Program-made: the position numbers and the translations under genes
NCBI GenBank assembly: GCA_947359465.1
Contig: OX375875.1
Location: 57,847,981 to 57,911,980 of the forward strand
Source: Metellina segmentata
Lineage: Eukaryota; Arthropoda; Arachnida; Araneae; Tetragnathidae
Direction of reading: 5' to 3'
Length of the DNA: 64,000 nt
Shown here: in pieces, positions 46,710 to 59,070 of the stretch
How the letters are laid out: the number at the start of each line of letters is the position of its first letter
Position numbering within the stretch: the first letter of the stretch is position 1
The notes under the pieces: generated by a model
Told to the model about the DNA's origin: nothing
Database searches by the model: none
The model's input: only the letters and a program-made list of their open reading frames with translations

Positions 46710-49650
46710 TAAGTTGATACATTTGAAATTTTTAGATACTGTTTCAATTTCAAATTTTATACAAGATTTAAGATATTTTTATTCAGATATATCAAAATTT
46801 AACATGTTTATTGTAACATATTGTGTCAGGGTTTTGTAAATTTTTCTTCGCTTGTTTGGTTTAGTGATTACATCATGTCTCATATTAGGTTTAACGTTTG
46901 ATTTTTCATAATTGTTTCCTTAATTTTGAATTTTATTTTTCTCCAATTTTTTATTTTAATCTGTTCATAAAATATGGTTTGTAATTTGAGGAAGTAATTT
47001 ATGCAATTTGTTAGGCTGTCTGCAATTCTTAACTACAGATAGCAATATAATTATTTCAGAGTTGCACCTGTTTTACATTCCTTCAAAAAATAAGTGGACT
47101 TACCTTTTCCATTTACCAATTTTTTTACTCTACTTTGTTCCCTTTCTCTCATATATTATATATTGTTATAGTTTAATTTCAGTATGATGAATACTTTGTA
47201 GTATCTATTAAGATATTATAATGATTACTTTGATTTATTTAATATTATATTACGTGGAACTATTTGTGATATGTAATATTATTATGTATATTATATATGC
47301 GCGAAATGCTTTCTAATATTTAACAATAAACATATTTACAGTAGAGTAACTCAAAATAATTTTTCCTCGTCTGGTAATTCAAGACACACAAAAGACGTAG
47401 TTAAGAATCATTTTACAATTTATTATAACAATATTAGCAAAAATTTATTCATGATTCAATTAACTTGAATTAAATTATAGCTTATAGATGTGTTGAAATA
47501 TTTACAGCTTCAGGTTATGATTATAAGCTGAATTTATACACAAATAAAAATTATGTTTAAAACTGTAGTTCGCATCTACTTGTACCTGAAGGCACAAAAC
47601 AATAACATTCTCCGTTGATGAAAAAATGTTTTATTAAGGTACATACCGTAGTCTCTTAAAAAGAATATGCTTATGGTGTTGATGGGAAACTTGAATTGCT
47701 GAAAAAGATAATGCGATCGAAACGGCTAGACAGCGAAAATTACAATTGCATCAATAAATGAAATTAAGCTAAGCTTCTCCTGCACTTTGAGAATGATATG
47801 TACGAATGAATTATCTACATTTGGAACACTCCTCGGAGACATTATTTCCTTCGAAATGTTGAGATATAATTCGAATTCATAATTCAAAATGGAAACTAAT
47901 CTTAAAAACACTGTGCCGAAATGCGTCGATTATGCCTGAATTTTCAAGAGAAGAATAGATGAAAAGGAATTTTTCTCTGAAGTAATGTTTTTCATTTTAA
48001 CTAGAACTTTAATCATATTTTGATTTGCTTGCTTGATGAATTTTTTTTCAACCCGATAATAGCTTTTATTTTTTAACTTTATTACTCTCAAGCATGACAT
48101 TCTCAAGAATTGTTTATGTATACGAATTCTAAATCTTTCAGCTCAATGTACGATTAGAAATCACTTGTAATTTTGGAAAATAGATTGCAATGAATTACAT
48201 ATAGAACTAAATTATAAATATTTCATGTTTGTATACTGTATGCATTTCAAGTTTAAACACATGTAAATAATTGCACACATTAGTTTTTATTTTATGTGTA
48301 ATGATTCAATAAAATTTATTTTATTTCCCGCAATGGCTATTGATAAAAAAAAAATTAATACCTTTAAGTACGTTGACAGCATCTAAAATGTATTCTTCTA
48401 TAATTCTTACGAAATCTGCGACTACAAAAATGATCAAATTTCTCACTTTTTAAATTTCTAAATAAGACAGCAACTTTATAGTACTCTAAATATAAAAATG
48501 CCTCACTATTTGATGACCCCCCACCATTGTTACCAAATCCCAATATTGTAAACTGGACAGGAAACAAAATATTATATAATTTAATGCTGTCATTGTTTCA
48601 CATTTCATGTAAATTCTTACAGGCAGCATATAAGTGTAAAACTGATGACATATTGCTTACTATCATTTCGAATGACATAGGTTTTAATGTTAAATTCATT
48701 TATGTTGTGTGATTTTTGTACCCCTAAATGAGAATAAATCTTCCTAAATGTAGAATACATAATTTAAATTCCTATTTTAAAATATAATCACTATTATAAG
48801 TCAAAGTGGCAATACATTTCCACTTTAAGTACTTTTCATAAGCTCTACAGTACATCAGAGCAATCCCTATTGTCACAGTATATAAATAGTAATTTTAAAG
48901 TTAGCATAATTTCTACAGTTGAACCAGTAAAAAAAATAAATTCTTACAACTTCCTCTTTTTTAAACGAATTCGTGTTTACATTACTTATGATGATGAGAC
49001 AGTTGTACGTATATATATAAGCACGCAATACAATACCCATTTGTAAAAAGATCTCAACGGAAACACTAATTTCTTCATACCGTTCTCGAGCATCACAATG
49101 CTTGAAAAAATTCCTGCAGAATGAATATTATTCTACAATTGCTCCGAAATTGAAAATGTTCCGAACGCCATATTGTTTGCCTTTCTACTCTACTCTCGTG
49201 ACACAAAGGCATTTACATATTCTCAATAAAGAAAATGTCAGAATCCAATTTTGAGACTCAAAGGAGTAATAGTAATTTAAAGGACATATGAAACGAGGAA
49301 AATATTGAACTCACGAGGGCATAGGATTTGCAATAAATGAATATGTGAAACACACTCGTCTAGATTTTTGCATCAGCTGTCAAATCACTGTCTTTTCTAT
49401 TTGCTTTTGACTCCAGCGTACATAAGACCTTTTTTCAACGTTGACTTATTGCATTGTCCTAATATTAGTCTTCACTTTATGTAAGGAAGCGTGTAAATCT
49501 TTCGAGAGACTAGGGAATTGGAAAGTGCATCGTTTTTATGAGACATTTTTTGTCGAGCTAAATATAGTTGGCGTAAGTGTCTAGGACGGTCTATCTGAGA
49601 CGAAACGTATGTATTTCCTGTACGTATTTTGAAGGGAAGTCAATTGGTTT
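46710..49650. other. AT-rich stretch, nothing supported
   Basis: Short frames only, none with a recognisable motif. No terminal repeats or RNA genes. Confidence 0.5.
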
Positions 49651-49655
49651 GTTTT

Positions 49656-50135
49656 CTAACATAATTTCAGATAGCTGCACAGGATCTGGAGGATGTTACG
49701 TGGAAATTGTTTTTTAAAAAGCTCGTTAATAAGGGAGGGCCACCATACGTTATCAAAAGCGCCTTCTATATCAATGGAGATTACAGCGGTGTACTTTTTA
49801 GACTTAAAATTTTTACCAGTGATTTTCATAAGATTGCTTAGGGCATGCTCAGTTGAATTACCTTCTTGAAAGCCGTATTGATTTGCGTTCATCACATTCT
49901 TTGTTTTCAAGTGATAATTTATTATTGATTGCAGTAATCTTTCCAATGTCTTTCCCAAGACAGGTAGAAGGCAAATGGGTGTAAAGGATCTTAGATTTTG
50001 AGGGTCTCGTCCAGGTTTGTTGATTAAAATGATCTCACCCTTTTTGAAGCACTTTGGGAAATGTTTGAGTCGAAGACAGGTATTGTAGAGTTCCAAGATG
50101 ATATTGGGAATAGCGTGGTAGACAAACAGTTTCAA
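49656..50135 (-). pseudogene. LINE reverse transcriptase fragment (inverted 5' part)
   Basis: The minus-strand frame of 159 residues is the N-terminal half of a jockey/R1-type reverse transcriptase. From residue 28 it runs CFKKGEIILINKPGRDPQNL, then F(T)PICLLPVLGKTLERLL, then NQYGFQEGNSTEHAL, then VISIDIEGAFDNVWWPSLI with the first catalytic Asp. It ends at SYL, before the FADD motif. No endonuclease precedes it. At its upstream edge it meets the RNase H fragment on the opposite strand. Upstream residues (YHAIPNIILELYNTCLRLKH) continue to the junction, so Met 50135 is not a true start. Confidence 0.9.
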
Positions 50136-50720
50136 ACAAAGGACACAATAGCACTAAAACGCAGAGTTCAACTTCAGAAAAACTTCTATAACATGTACAT
50201 AAACTGGGTAAAAGCCCACATTGGCGTTACCGGGAAAGAAAGAGCCGACCAGCTTGCTAAAGAAGCAGCGACGAGAGAAACTGATTTCAAAGTCTTAGTT
50301 AACTCCCCAAGATTCACGCCAAACAGCTAATAAAGAAGGCAGCCCTGCAAAAATGGCAGGAGGACTGAGACACTAGCGAAACGGGAAGGAAAACCTTTAC
50401 TTTTCATCCAAAAGTCAACCCAAAGAAAGAACTGTGTGGATCATACCTTTCTATACACTTCATAGTTTATTCCCCAGTTACCTATGTAGATTCAACCTAA
50501 CAACATGAAGCAACTGCCTTTGCGGACAGATAGGGACGCCGTATCATTATGTTTTCAACTGCCCAGTCTCGTGCCCTCATCAATTGCCAAAACCTACAGA
50601 TAAACATTAAAAGACATAGACAATTAACACAGCTATAACAACCAGTCCCAAGCAAAGATTATACAAGTCATGAAGTTCCTGTCGGAAAATATTGACCTTC
50701 GCAAACAATAGCCTCGAATT
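50136..50720 (+). pseudogene. LINE RNase H and 3' end fragment
   Basis: On the plus strand the frame contains INWVKAHIGVTGKERADQLA, the His/Asp block of a jockey-type RNase H, then KEAATRETDF to a stop at about 50330. Beyond the stop the tail continues in other frames: LQKWQEDW, RTYLCRFN-like remains, a CICG-like knuckle, and SENIDL near 50680. It is the 3' part of the same kind of element as the adjacent minus-strand reverse transcriptase, joined head-to-head at about 50135-50145. Active-site Asp residues upstream are missing. Confidence 0.85.
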
Positions 50721-53700
50721 TTTTTTAAACTTTACACAATTAATCTAAGCAGTGTATCCATAAAAATCCACTTTTACCTGTCCTATAAACGGGGGGTAAG
50801 GGGGGGACTCCTGCGGTGCCAAAAAATATGATTTCAGCTCCAAACTAGTATGTATTTTTGGTTGTCTTTAAACATGTTGGTTTTATAATTTTCTTTATTA
50901 TTTTTCCTTCTTGAATACAGTTACTTGTTTTCATGTATGGTTTTTGTTTATTGTACATGGGGTTTTATTTCATTTTGTTCTTTGTCGATTATCAAGTTAT
51001 CTGATCCTATTCAGTCGCCATTATGCATGTTTGTGCTTACATATTTTGCACTTCACTTGCCTTCCATCTTTCTGTGAACATAAATACATGTTTTATATGT
51101 ATTTTGGATTGTTCTTATCTTCCTTATCCCCAAATCTCCTCTGTAAGGCGGACTATACAGCTCAAAGCCGCACAGGTGAAAGAGTGTCCACCTATGGTGC
51201 AAATCCAATACAATACGTTCTCAGCACTTCACGACTAAAAATACCGAATACATTGCGAAGTAATATATGATAGTTGATTGGAAAACACCATTTAGATTAA
51301 ACGCTAAACATTATGAAAATGGTAGTAAAGTATATTTTAAGGTAACCACTATACGTTACACATGAGATCATTTTGACAGCAGAATTAAAATCTGCAGATC
51401 GTCTGGTTTATAATCTGACCTGATATTATCAATACGACAATGCATTGCATCATGAAAATAAAAAGTAGTTACTCCCCAAAAAATTCAGTCAATGAGTTTC
51501 TGCTCGAAGTCCTATGTCCAGTAATGTATTTTTATAGTTTTATTTTAAACTTAATAATTCTTCAGTTTCCTAGAATATTACAATTTACAATTGTGTGTGG
51601 GGGAATAAGCTATGTAAAATACAGACACTGAGAACGCAAAGCTGTATAAAATGCCCATCATCACTCATACAATTTTACAAAATAATTCGAAATTATTTAC
51701 ACACAATTTTACAAGCACTTCAAAAATATTTGCATCATTCATCTCGGAGGTTATAGAATTACGTATATATGACCTTCCTAATTATCTCAAAACTATACTA
51801 TGAGGTATCTTACAGTACCCACTTTTAAAATTTAGCAACATGTAAACGAATCGGACCTTTTGAAACAGTTTGTTCATGACCAATGGCCAATAGCTTCCCG
51901 ATACAAATGTTTTAGAATCACTGAAAATCTAACAATTCCACAAACAGTTACAAGATGTGAAGATATCAGCATGCATCACTGATAAGTATGTATTTGAAGG
52001 AAGAAAAAAACAAAAATCAGTGAACAATATACTGACATAAAAGCAATGGCTACATAAACAAGCAAACGTTCTAAAGCTATTTTTATAGCAGGCTAGCTAT
52101 AAAGAAGATATATTGCATACATAGCTCTGCGTTACCGCCATTACATACAACCAGATATACCAATGGATCTGGCGTCGCCTGAAGTAGCTTCCATTACTCC
52201 TGTTATTCTTACACGGTAATGGTCAATTTATTTATCTGATGGACCTCCATTATTTCCGCATTTTAGTGCGTTACTTCTATTAGTTTCGCATGTAGCTCAT
52301 GTTAGCCAGCAACATGCAATGCATCTATTTACACTCCCCACATTACGATTGCTGGGGTAGGTGGAGACAAGAACATTTATCTTTGGTGTATGGCGTGATA
52401 AAAATTCTGGAAATGAGTCATCGTACCAGAAGATCAAACAGATATTGGATACACTTTTCTGTGACTAAAAATATAACTTTCAACATCGATTGAAACATTG
52501 GTGTAAATGGTGTACATGTGGTTATGATATTGCAATAGCTCTAGTAAAATTTAAAGAAATGGAGAAGTAGTAGTAAAAGCAGTTTGCGTATCGCACATAT
52601 GAATGAATGTGACCTATACTTGCCTTTCATAGTCAACAAATTTGTAGGTGAATATCAGATATACTAATAGGTTATTTTAATTAATGTGATTATGGTAAAT
52701 AAATAATAGTGTAAGTTTACTAAGATTATGAAATTAAATAGGATATAAATAATAAGTAGGGCAAATGGAAGCCCAATGGTAGTAACAATTTAATTGCTTA
52801 TTACATATGGAAACTGTTCATTAATTATATATGTATAGATAGATAGGCAATTGAAATATGATATTTATTATACCTTTAAAATAAAATTAACGAGAATTCA
52901 TGTGTCAGAATTGATGTTAAATTATTCCCTATCATCGACAAAAATATATCGTACCGCAAAAAATATTAAAATATTATTTTATACATTTTTGTAATAATTA
53001 CTATTTATTTTATGACTAAACATCTATAGTTGTTAATGAGCTTAGTATAGTTTAATTTAATAAAATGTATGTTCGAGACAAAAAAAAATTTGTTTTTTTT
53101 GTATACTTTTTTATCCACGTAAGTACATTCTTCAAAAATTTCAAATTTCTCTCCTATTATTAAAATACCCCATTATATACAACCAGAGTAGTAAAAGTAT
53201 TTTAATGTTAACTTAACCCCAAATAGGGAATGCCTTTCTGGAACATTCTATTTAATGTATTATGTAAAGTGTTTTTAGAGAAGTTAACTACTTTCCTGTC
53301 ATCCATAAAATATTATGCAATATTGCAGACACGTGGTAATACATCAATAATACACATAAAGAATAAATAAAATTGGAGAAAAATAATCAAAGAATCAATA
53401 CATAATATTACAACTAAAACATGACAAAATACAGCAAGTGTTAAAGGCTAGTTAAGATATTGGACGTAGAAACAAATTTCCCCATGGAAAGTAAAAGTAT
53501 ATTGTTATTATTGGTAAAATTTTGAATATTTAAGGGACTAATTTATATCCACAGTTTACAAGTTGTCGTAAAAGATTTTTTACGATGTTAAGAATACACA
53601 CTTTATTTATAACGCGTTAAAAACTTTACATTTATTATTTATTGTATTCTGTGTAAATATCATGCTAAATTATTCTAACCTATCAAACTACCTTTGAAAA

Positions 53701-54395
53701 ATAAAACAAACCAATATTGTAAGGTGAATAATTATATTTGAATAATTTCACTCGATGCGACCCATTGCATAATCAAGATTAAAGTTGAAATACTCTCCCG
53801 AAGATAGTGAGCTGAAAATTTTCAAAGCATTAATAAATCAGCCCATAATTGTTACCTGAAATTGTTCTATCCAAACACGACAATATTATTTCACCAAAAA
53901 TTAATTTCGGAACACATTAATAGGCAATTTTCCATCCTGACATAATCTAACAATTGAGGGTATTATACACATTAAGGAACCCATCGAGTAGTTTCTGAAA
54001 GGTCAAGATACTTTGTAAACTATTGTCTCCCTTGTTCTTGAAATCGACCACATTATGTACATAGACACAGTCATGTTCCTGTTGTTGATCTCTGACTTGA
54101 TTAACTTCTATCAAAGGAAGCGTTTCCATTTTAAATGGTCAATTTAAATACTCGTACTCGTATAACTGACCATTAGTTAAGAATGCCACCCAAGCCTTCT
54201 GGTCATTCTTCCTCTTACTTTCAGATATGTTTAGATTTAAGTGATTCAAAATTTTCACGTTTACAGTTTTGGTTTATTGCTCAATGATCTCTTCTTTCGC
54301 AATACGAGTCAAGAATCAGTAGAATACGTATGATGTGCTGAGTTCTGTTAAATTGCGTATTTCAATGCCGTTCTTGAAAAATTAATAATTCCAGC
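50721..54395. other. AT-rich stretch, nothing firmly supported
   Basis: A G-rich patch at about 50790-50806 may belong to the LINE 3' end. The frame at 50911-51270 is long (119 residues) but hydrophobic and low in complexity, with no recognised domain. The minus frame 54129-53947 has coding-like composition (begins METLPLIEVNQ) but I cannot assign it. Confidence 0.4.
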
Positions 54396-54409
54396 AACCT
54401 TATCAATTA

Positions 54410-54674
54410 GGCCGACCAACCGGTATAGTGGTTAAGGTGTTAGCCTCTAGTTCGGAAGGTACCCGGTTCGAATCCGGGTTCCGGCATGGATGTTTGTAAG
54501 CGTGTACCAGCTCAGGTGTTGCTTCGTCATCTGAACATGGTTCAAAATTACGAAGTATAAATTGTTAGGGGCAATGATCGTCCTCCCACTGGGTGCTCCT
54601 TCACAAGTGGCCATCACTTCCGGCCTTGTAGTGGCCAATGACTTAGGTCAAATGTTCCCGCTATTGGGAAAAAA
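54410..54674 (+). mobile_element. tRNA-derived SINE with perfect 14-bp target duplications
   Basis: A 265-bp insertion lies between identical copies of AACCTTATCAATTA at 54396-54409 and 54675-54688. The head has a good box A (TATAGTGGTTAAGGTGTTAG) and a perfect box B (GGTTCGAATCC at about 54467-54477), with CCGG...CCGG acceptor-like pairing ending near 54485. The body is about 185 bp and the tail is a short A run. It differs in sequence from the SINE at 34504, so it is a second family. Intact duplications and promoter boxes indicate a recent insertion. Confidence 0.94.
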
Positions 54675-54688
54675 AACCTTATCAATTA

Positions 54689-55364
54689 CAATAAATATTT
54701 TTTATAGGTAGTATTCAAAAACATAATTATTTCGATTTGTGAAAATGGAAAAGTACATTGAGGTCACTGTAAACAGTGAACTGTCATGTTTCTAAAAATG
54801 TAATGTGTTGATAAACTATAATTTAAATTTTCAAGTCAATAGAAATCAAACATTTTTTTAAATACACGGCGTTTTCTAATTTGTGAATGAGACATTTATT
54901 AAGCACTGAGATTCTTATACGAAACGAGTATTTTTAAGTTCTAAAAATTATAGAGGATCAACGGGCTTTAATTGTTTTTTTTTTGTAGAATAAAATTTAC
55001 CAAGAATGTGAAGAAGAATACACAACTTAAGTTCCAAGCATATGTGCAATTTATGTTTTAAAGAAATTAACTCTGACCTCATTTTTTGAAAGATAAATAA
55101 GTTATGGTACTTACCATGAGGTCTAACGTATCGCTAATGCAACTAAGGTGACAAAATAATAATTGAAATTGTATTTGCTTTAATTAAATGATAAATCTTT
55201 ATAATGTACAGTTTCAGTAGAAATCTGTAGTTATAGTATAATTTGTAGAAACGAAGATTTGACTTATTTTACATTTAAGCATGTATGGTTGGTTACTTTT
55301 TAAACATCCAACCTTTAATTTCTTAGTTTGTTTTTATTTAAGAAATATATTTAAATAGCCCCAT
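54689..55364. other. AT-rich stretch, nothing supported
   Basis: No recognisable feature. Confidence 0.5.
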
Positions 55365-55365
55365 T

Positions 55366-55520
55366 AGTGTTGGAGTGGGTATTAAGGATGCGACATCGAT
55401 GTCGATGTTTTCAAAACATCGATCTATTTAACATCGATGTATTGGGGTCGATGTTTTGGTAACATTGATGTTTATACTTGTTGATGTTTTTACGTTGTCG
55501 ATGTACGATTTGCAACCGGA
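55366..55520. repeat. hAT-like terminus rich in CATCGATG palindromes
   Basis: Starts TAGTGTTGGAGTGGGTATTA, followed by repeated ACATCGATGT/TCGATGTTTT words, several of them palindromic. This composition is seen at ends of some hAT elements (TAGTGTTGG followed by ATCGAT motifs). I found no matching CCAACACTA right end within the next 2 kb, so only one end is supported. Confidence 0.45.
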
Positions 55521-56628
55521 GGGTTCCGAGTTGGAATCCAAGTAAAGACAGTGCAAAAAGAGGGCTGAAGCTCGTTAAATCTGTCGGAGCCTTAACTTTT
55601 ACGCTTCAGCAGGTAAAGAATTGTTCCTACTAAAATTTCGCTCACACCAGCTGCATGGTATATATCTGTGTACTGTGGATGGTATCCCCTTTTAAATGAA
55701 CCCTCATTTTGTTCGGTACTCTACGCTGTCGTCCGTGAGGTGTGAACGCTTTGAGGGAAAGGCAGAAGGTAGTTCCGGTGATATCTCTCGAGCGGCAAAC
55801 TAACGCCACAAAACACTATGAAAGGAAAGCGTCAATCGTAAATGCAACTCAATACACTATCTCTCAAGTTAAGTAATTAGATAAGAGGGTCGGACATGCA
55901 GGTGAAAGAGCCATTCTGTGAGACGATTGAAAAATTCTAAGCGCAGCGTTGACGTGGTGTGGAAATTTGGGGAGTGAGGTGTTATTTCAGTTGTGACGTC
56001 ATTACCTGACAATAATAAAAAAATTACAAGTTGCTGTCATCGGATTTCTCTCTTGGGGTTCGATCGTGGACAGTCGCGAATAGCCCGTTGTGTTTTATCA
56101 GTGTGAAGTTAATTGAAATACCTACAATACCTCACTGCAAACAATAGGTTGTTGGAAAGCTAAAGTAAATTTACGAACTGTCTATACTGCATAAGTTTTG
56201 TGCTCACACATATTTATTACAACTTATTGCTAATACTTCGTGTTTAAACGAACTGGTTACTTACTAACTAGCAATTCAATTTAAGGTTCAAAACAAATTT
56301 TACTTAATTTTACTTTTTTAGTACACATGAAGTTGAAGTGTTCTCTTAAAATTCGGCAACTGAATAACGCCTAATGTCTAAGACGTGAATCATAGTAAAA
56401 CACAAAAGTTAAAATTTCATGTTTTACTTTATTTTGTAATAAATATGCAAATAAATATTTCAAGTAGACTTTGTGACTTTTTAATCTTGCTAAATATTAA
56501 GATAAACATTGAACTAAGTTAAGTTAACTGATTTGACTTAATTTAATTCCATTGTCTTCAGAATAAAGGCCGTTTACTAATCACGCGTCTCCATATTCCC
56601 CAGAGGGTCATAGATACTTAATAAATAT
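55521..56628. other. Mixed-composition stretch, possible promoter-like DNA
   Basis: 55520-56120 is less AT-rich and contains several CpG, but no open frame or element is recognised. 56120-56628 returns to AT-rich unique sequence. Confidence 0.35.
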
Positions 56629-56825
56629 GACCATTTCGCTAGCAAAGTGAGAGTCGTAGACGGCACAGGTTCAATTCCCGTCAAGGTCGATTCCTCTCAG
56701 TCTATATATCTCTCAGTAAAATGTATCGTATTTATATGTACATCGATTACAACCTGTTGTCTGTGTTGTGTTTGGCGTAGCATGGCCAAATATGGTATTT
56801 GTGTCATAAAACTCAACCTAACTCT
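56629..56825 (+). mobile_element. Probable tRNA-derived SINE, third family
   Basis: The head 56629-56689 begins GACC and ends GGTC (acceptor-like pairing), has a degenerate box A (TTTCGCTAGCAAAGTGAGAG) and a good box B (GGTTCAATTCC at about 56669-56679). The body continues to CATAAAACTCAACCTAACTC, a SINE-like tail. I could not find clear target duplications, so the ends are approximate. Confidence 0.55.
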
Positions 56826-56829
56826 ACAC

Positions 56830-57250
56830 TATATTATTCCCTTACCTAAAAACAACATTTTGCAAATTTCAGAATTTTTAAGAACTTTTCCAAGAGTTTT
56901 CCTCTTAAGTGTTTTTAAAAGCAATTCCAAGAAGGCAATACACACTCACTACATCCCCCCACAAGTTCTACACCACTTTCAGTCAAAAATTATTTAAATA
57001 AAGAAAACAAAAAATAAACGCCACGGCCTATAAATACGCAGCTCTAATCCTATTAGAAAAGGACATACTGATAAGCAGCGAGAAACGAAACCCCAGAAAG
57101 TAAAAGAAACACAAACTCCAAACCAAACGCAGAATAAAATAAGAGCGATATACGAGCATTTTCTCCTTACCACAGCCGCAACAGATTTTTTGCTGCGTCC
57201 CCCAATCGTATATTTTGCTAAACGATCCCAAAGCCGAAACACTAGCAGAC
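56830..57250. other. Possible intron 1 downstream of the candidate exon (minus strand)
   Basis: No coding motif is recognised. If the candidate first exon at 57284-57257 is real, this would be the start of its intron. Confidence 0.25.
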
Positions 57251-57256
57251 ACTTAC

Positions 57257-57284
57257 TCTCTGGTAACTGTCCCAGAGACGCCAT
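57257..57284 (-). CDS. Candidate first coding exon of an unidentified host gene
   Basis: On the minus strand, AAGATGGCG gives a strong translation-start context. The frame reads MASLGQLPE for 28 nt and then meets GAGA|GTAAGTG, an excellent splice donor. A short ATG-bearing exon ending at a good donor, with a somewhat GC-richer upstream flank, is the usual look of an animal first coding exon. Reading through the donor gives a 96-residue frame that becomes hydrophobic and Phe/Cys-rich, as intronic sequence does. I do not recognise the peptide and see no downstream exon in the window. This is inference from start context and donor only. Confidence 0.33.
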
Positions 57285-57299
57285 CTTGAAAACTAGTGT

Positions 57300-58515
57300 C
57301 GAAATTTAAGAACTTTTTTGAGGCGTTCTTCTCCAGTTCCTAGCCGTATCGACTTGCACAACTTCACCATTTACGGTGGTATTTTTTCAAGGTCTCTTCT
57401 GCTCTTCTCTCTTCACCCTCGTCTTCTCCCTTTATTATTTTCCCTTCCTTTTTATTATTCCCCCTTTCTTAAGAGTTCGTTCTTTTTTATTGCAACAGTT
57501 TGTTTCCTTCTCCAAGTACCAAATCCTAAAGAGGAAAAAATGAAGAAAGGATTTTTTTGTTGTTGTGTGTATATATATATCGGAATGGTACTGTACCGAG
57601 TTTTTCGTTTCAAGCCTGGAAAAATGGTGTATTTGGTTTCATTTGTGATGTTTGGTAAAGTTGGGCTCGCTCAAAATAATACGTTTGACATACAAGCAGG
57701 ACTTGGATTTAACTGTTCTGTATTAGTTTAGCAATTGTTAACTTTGAAAAATTTCACATGTTGACAAGTTTTAAAAGCTAAGTAAATTCATTGACAACCA
57801 GGAATCTATTCATACTTTGGCGAAGCACTTTTACATATTAAGGACATAGACCTAATTGGTACAATTAAGTATAGGTATTACAATCCGTGGTATATAAATG
57901 AGAAGTATAAGGATTTGAACTTGAAAATTTCGTTTTAAATGGTTGTGTTTGCATTTACATGTATATGGAAAGATGTACATTCATACGAGCAATGGAGCAT
58001 TGAATCGTTTAACATTGTCTCTTGTATTTATCTGTTATTTTACCAAAAAAGTGTGTCGATAACGCATGCCATTGAAGATGCTTAAAATCAACTTTTCACT
58101 TGGTAATCCAAGATTCAGTGCAGTTGTGCGTTGTAGATGTCATTATACAAATACTTTTTAATTTATTCAGCATAAATTTTCGTATAATCTATTTTCTCCT
58201 TCCATTTCCAATTTTGTACTTTTCTCTTAAGCCATCTCATTTGAATATTACTTGTTTCAGAGATAATAGATCCTGAAATAAGACGACCCTATCGCTATAT
58301 CAAATTAACCACATATACTTCCCCAGGCTCCCTATATTAACACTAGCAGCCCAGGTTTTAAATTACAATGTACAGTGCTTAAAATTGAGTTTCTTTTAAC
58401 ATGATTAATTAACCGAGAAACTATTGCACTGGTTTCTTTATTCTAATGGTGAGTGAGAACATCATTTCAGTGCTCAACCGACTCATCGAATACTTGCTTT
58501 TTTTTTAGTCAAAAA
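57300..58515. other. Pyrimidine-rich flank then AT-rich sequence
   Basis: 57380-57500 is strongly TC-rich on the plus strand, making the opposite strand purine-rich just upstream of the candidate exon. The 137-residue plus frame at 57318-57731 reads through it without a known domain. The remainder is AT-rich and featureless. Confidence 0.4.
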
Positions 58516-58624
58516 CATATAGGGTGTCCATAAATTATCTTTACAATTTCAAAAATTTATTACAAAGGCAAATGAAAAGACATATAAGTGGAAAATAATA
58601 CATATTGAGACGCATTTATTTAGT

Positions 58625-58790
58625 TCATTTTTTGTCTAATTTAATACACCTCTATATAGGCACCATTAGTTGCACGAAGCATTTCAAGACTTTACTCGAT
58701 TTCTTACAATGTTTTCTGTACTACACCCTCATAAATAGTGGCAATGACTATCCTCTGTTTTAGATTACTAATGTCCCGTATTTTTGTTCG
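58625..58790 (-). pseudogene. Mariner-like transposase C-terminus, left arm
   Basis: From about 58795 leftward the minus strand reads YRTKIRDISNLKQRIVIATI, then EGVVQKTL, a stop, EIE, a stop, and SLEMLRATNGAYIEVY. This is the C-terminal end of DUF4817/mariner-like transposases (consensus: '.v.dl..Ri......v....l......yRldvcratnGahiE'). It has at least two stops. The 100-residue frame from 59006 runs into it from unrelated antisense sequence. Confidence 0.75.
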
Positions 58791-59070
58791 ATACGCCACA
58801 ATATTGGGGACTGCATTTTCGTGAGGTTCGAAATAAAACCTTCCAGAACGGTGGAGTGGAAGGGGTGGCTCATTTCTCTGGCTGCCTCCTACTCCAGATA
58901 TCACTCCCCACGACTTATTTATATGAGGATATGTTAAAGATACCGTGTATACCATTGCCATGGCATTGCCACCATTGCTTAGGATATGCTGCAGCAAAAA
59001 TGGCAAGATACAGAGTACCGTCTTGATGTGCTTCGTGCAACTACAGGTGTATTAAATGAGGCAAAAAAAA
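58784..59070 (+). pseudogene. Mariner-like transposase C-terminal half, right arm
   Basis: With frame changes, the plus strand reads TPQYWGLHFREVRNKTFQN, then RWSGRGG, then PPTPDITPHDLFI, a stop, GYVKDTVYTI, and finally WQDTEYRLDVLRATTGVLNE. This spans from just after the second catalytic Asp block (normally DGAPPHW) through the PDLTP.DFFLWG block, which carries the third catalytic Asp (here PHD), to the C-terminus. It includes at least two frameshifts and a stop. The catalytic Asp that should precede PQYW is truncated at the inversion point to DTPQYW. Confidence 0.78.

Noticed and set aside
50911..51270. 119-residue plus frame as a membrane protein
   Set aside because: Hydrophobicity follows from T-rich DNA; no initiation context, repeat family or domain recognised.
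54420..54486. Functional tRNA gene at the SINE head
   Set aside because: Box A and box B are good, but the segment is the head of a retroposon with target duplications and a non-tRNA body, and the anticodon arm is not well formed.
56994..57284. 96-residue minus frame as a complete small protein
   Set aside because: The frame runs through a near-consensus splice donor after nine codons and then turns low-complexity; an exon/intron boundary is a better reading.
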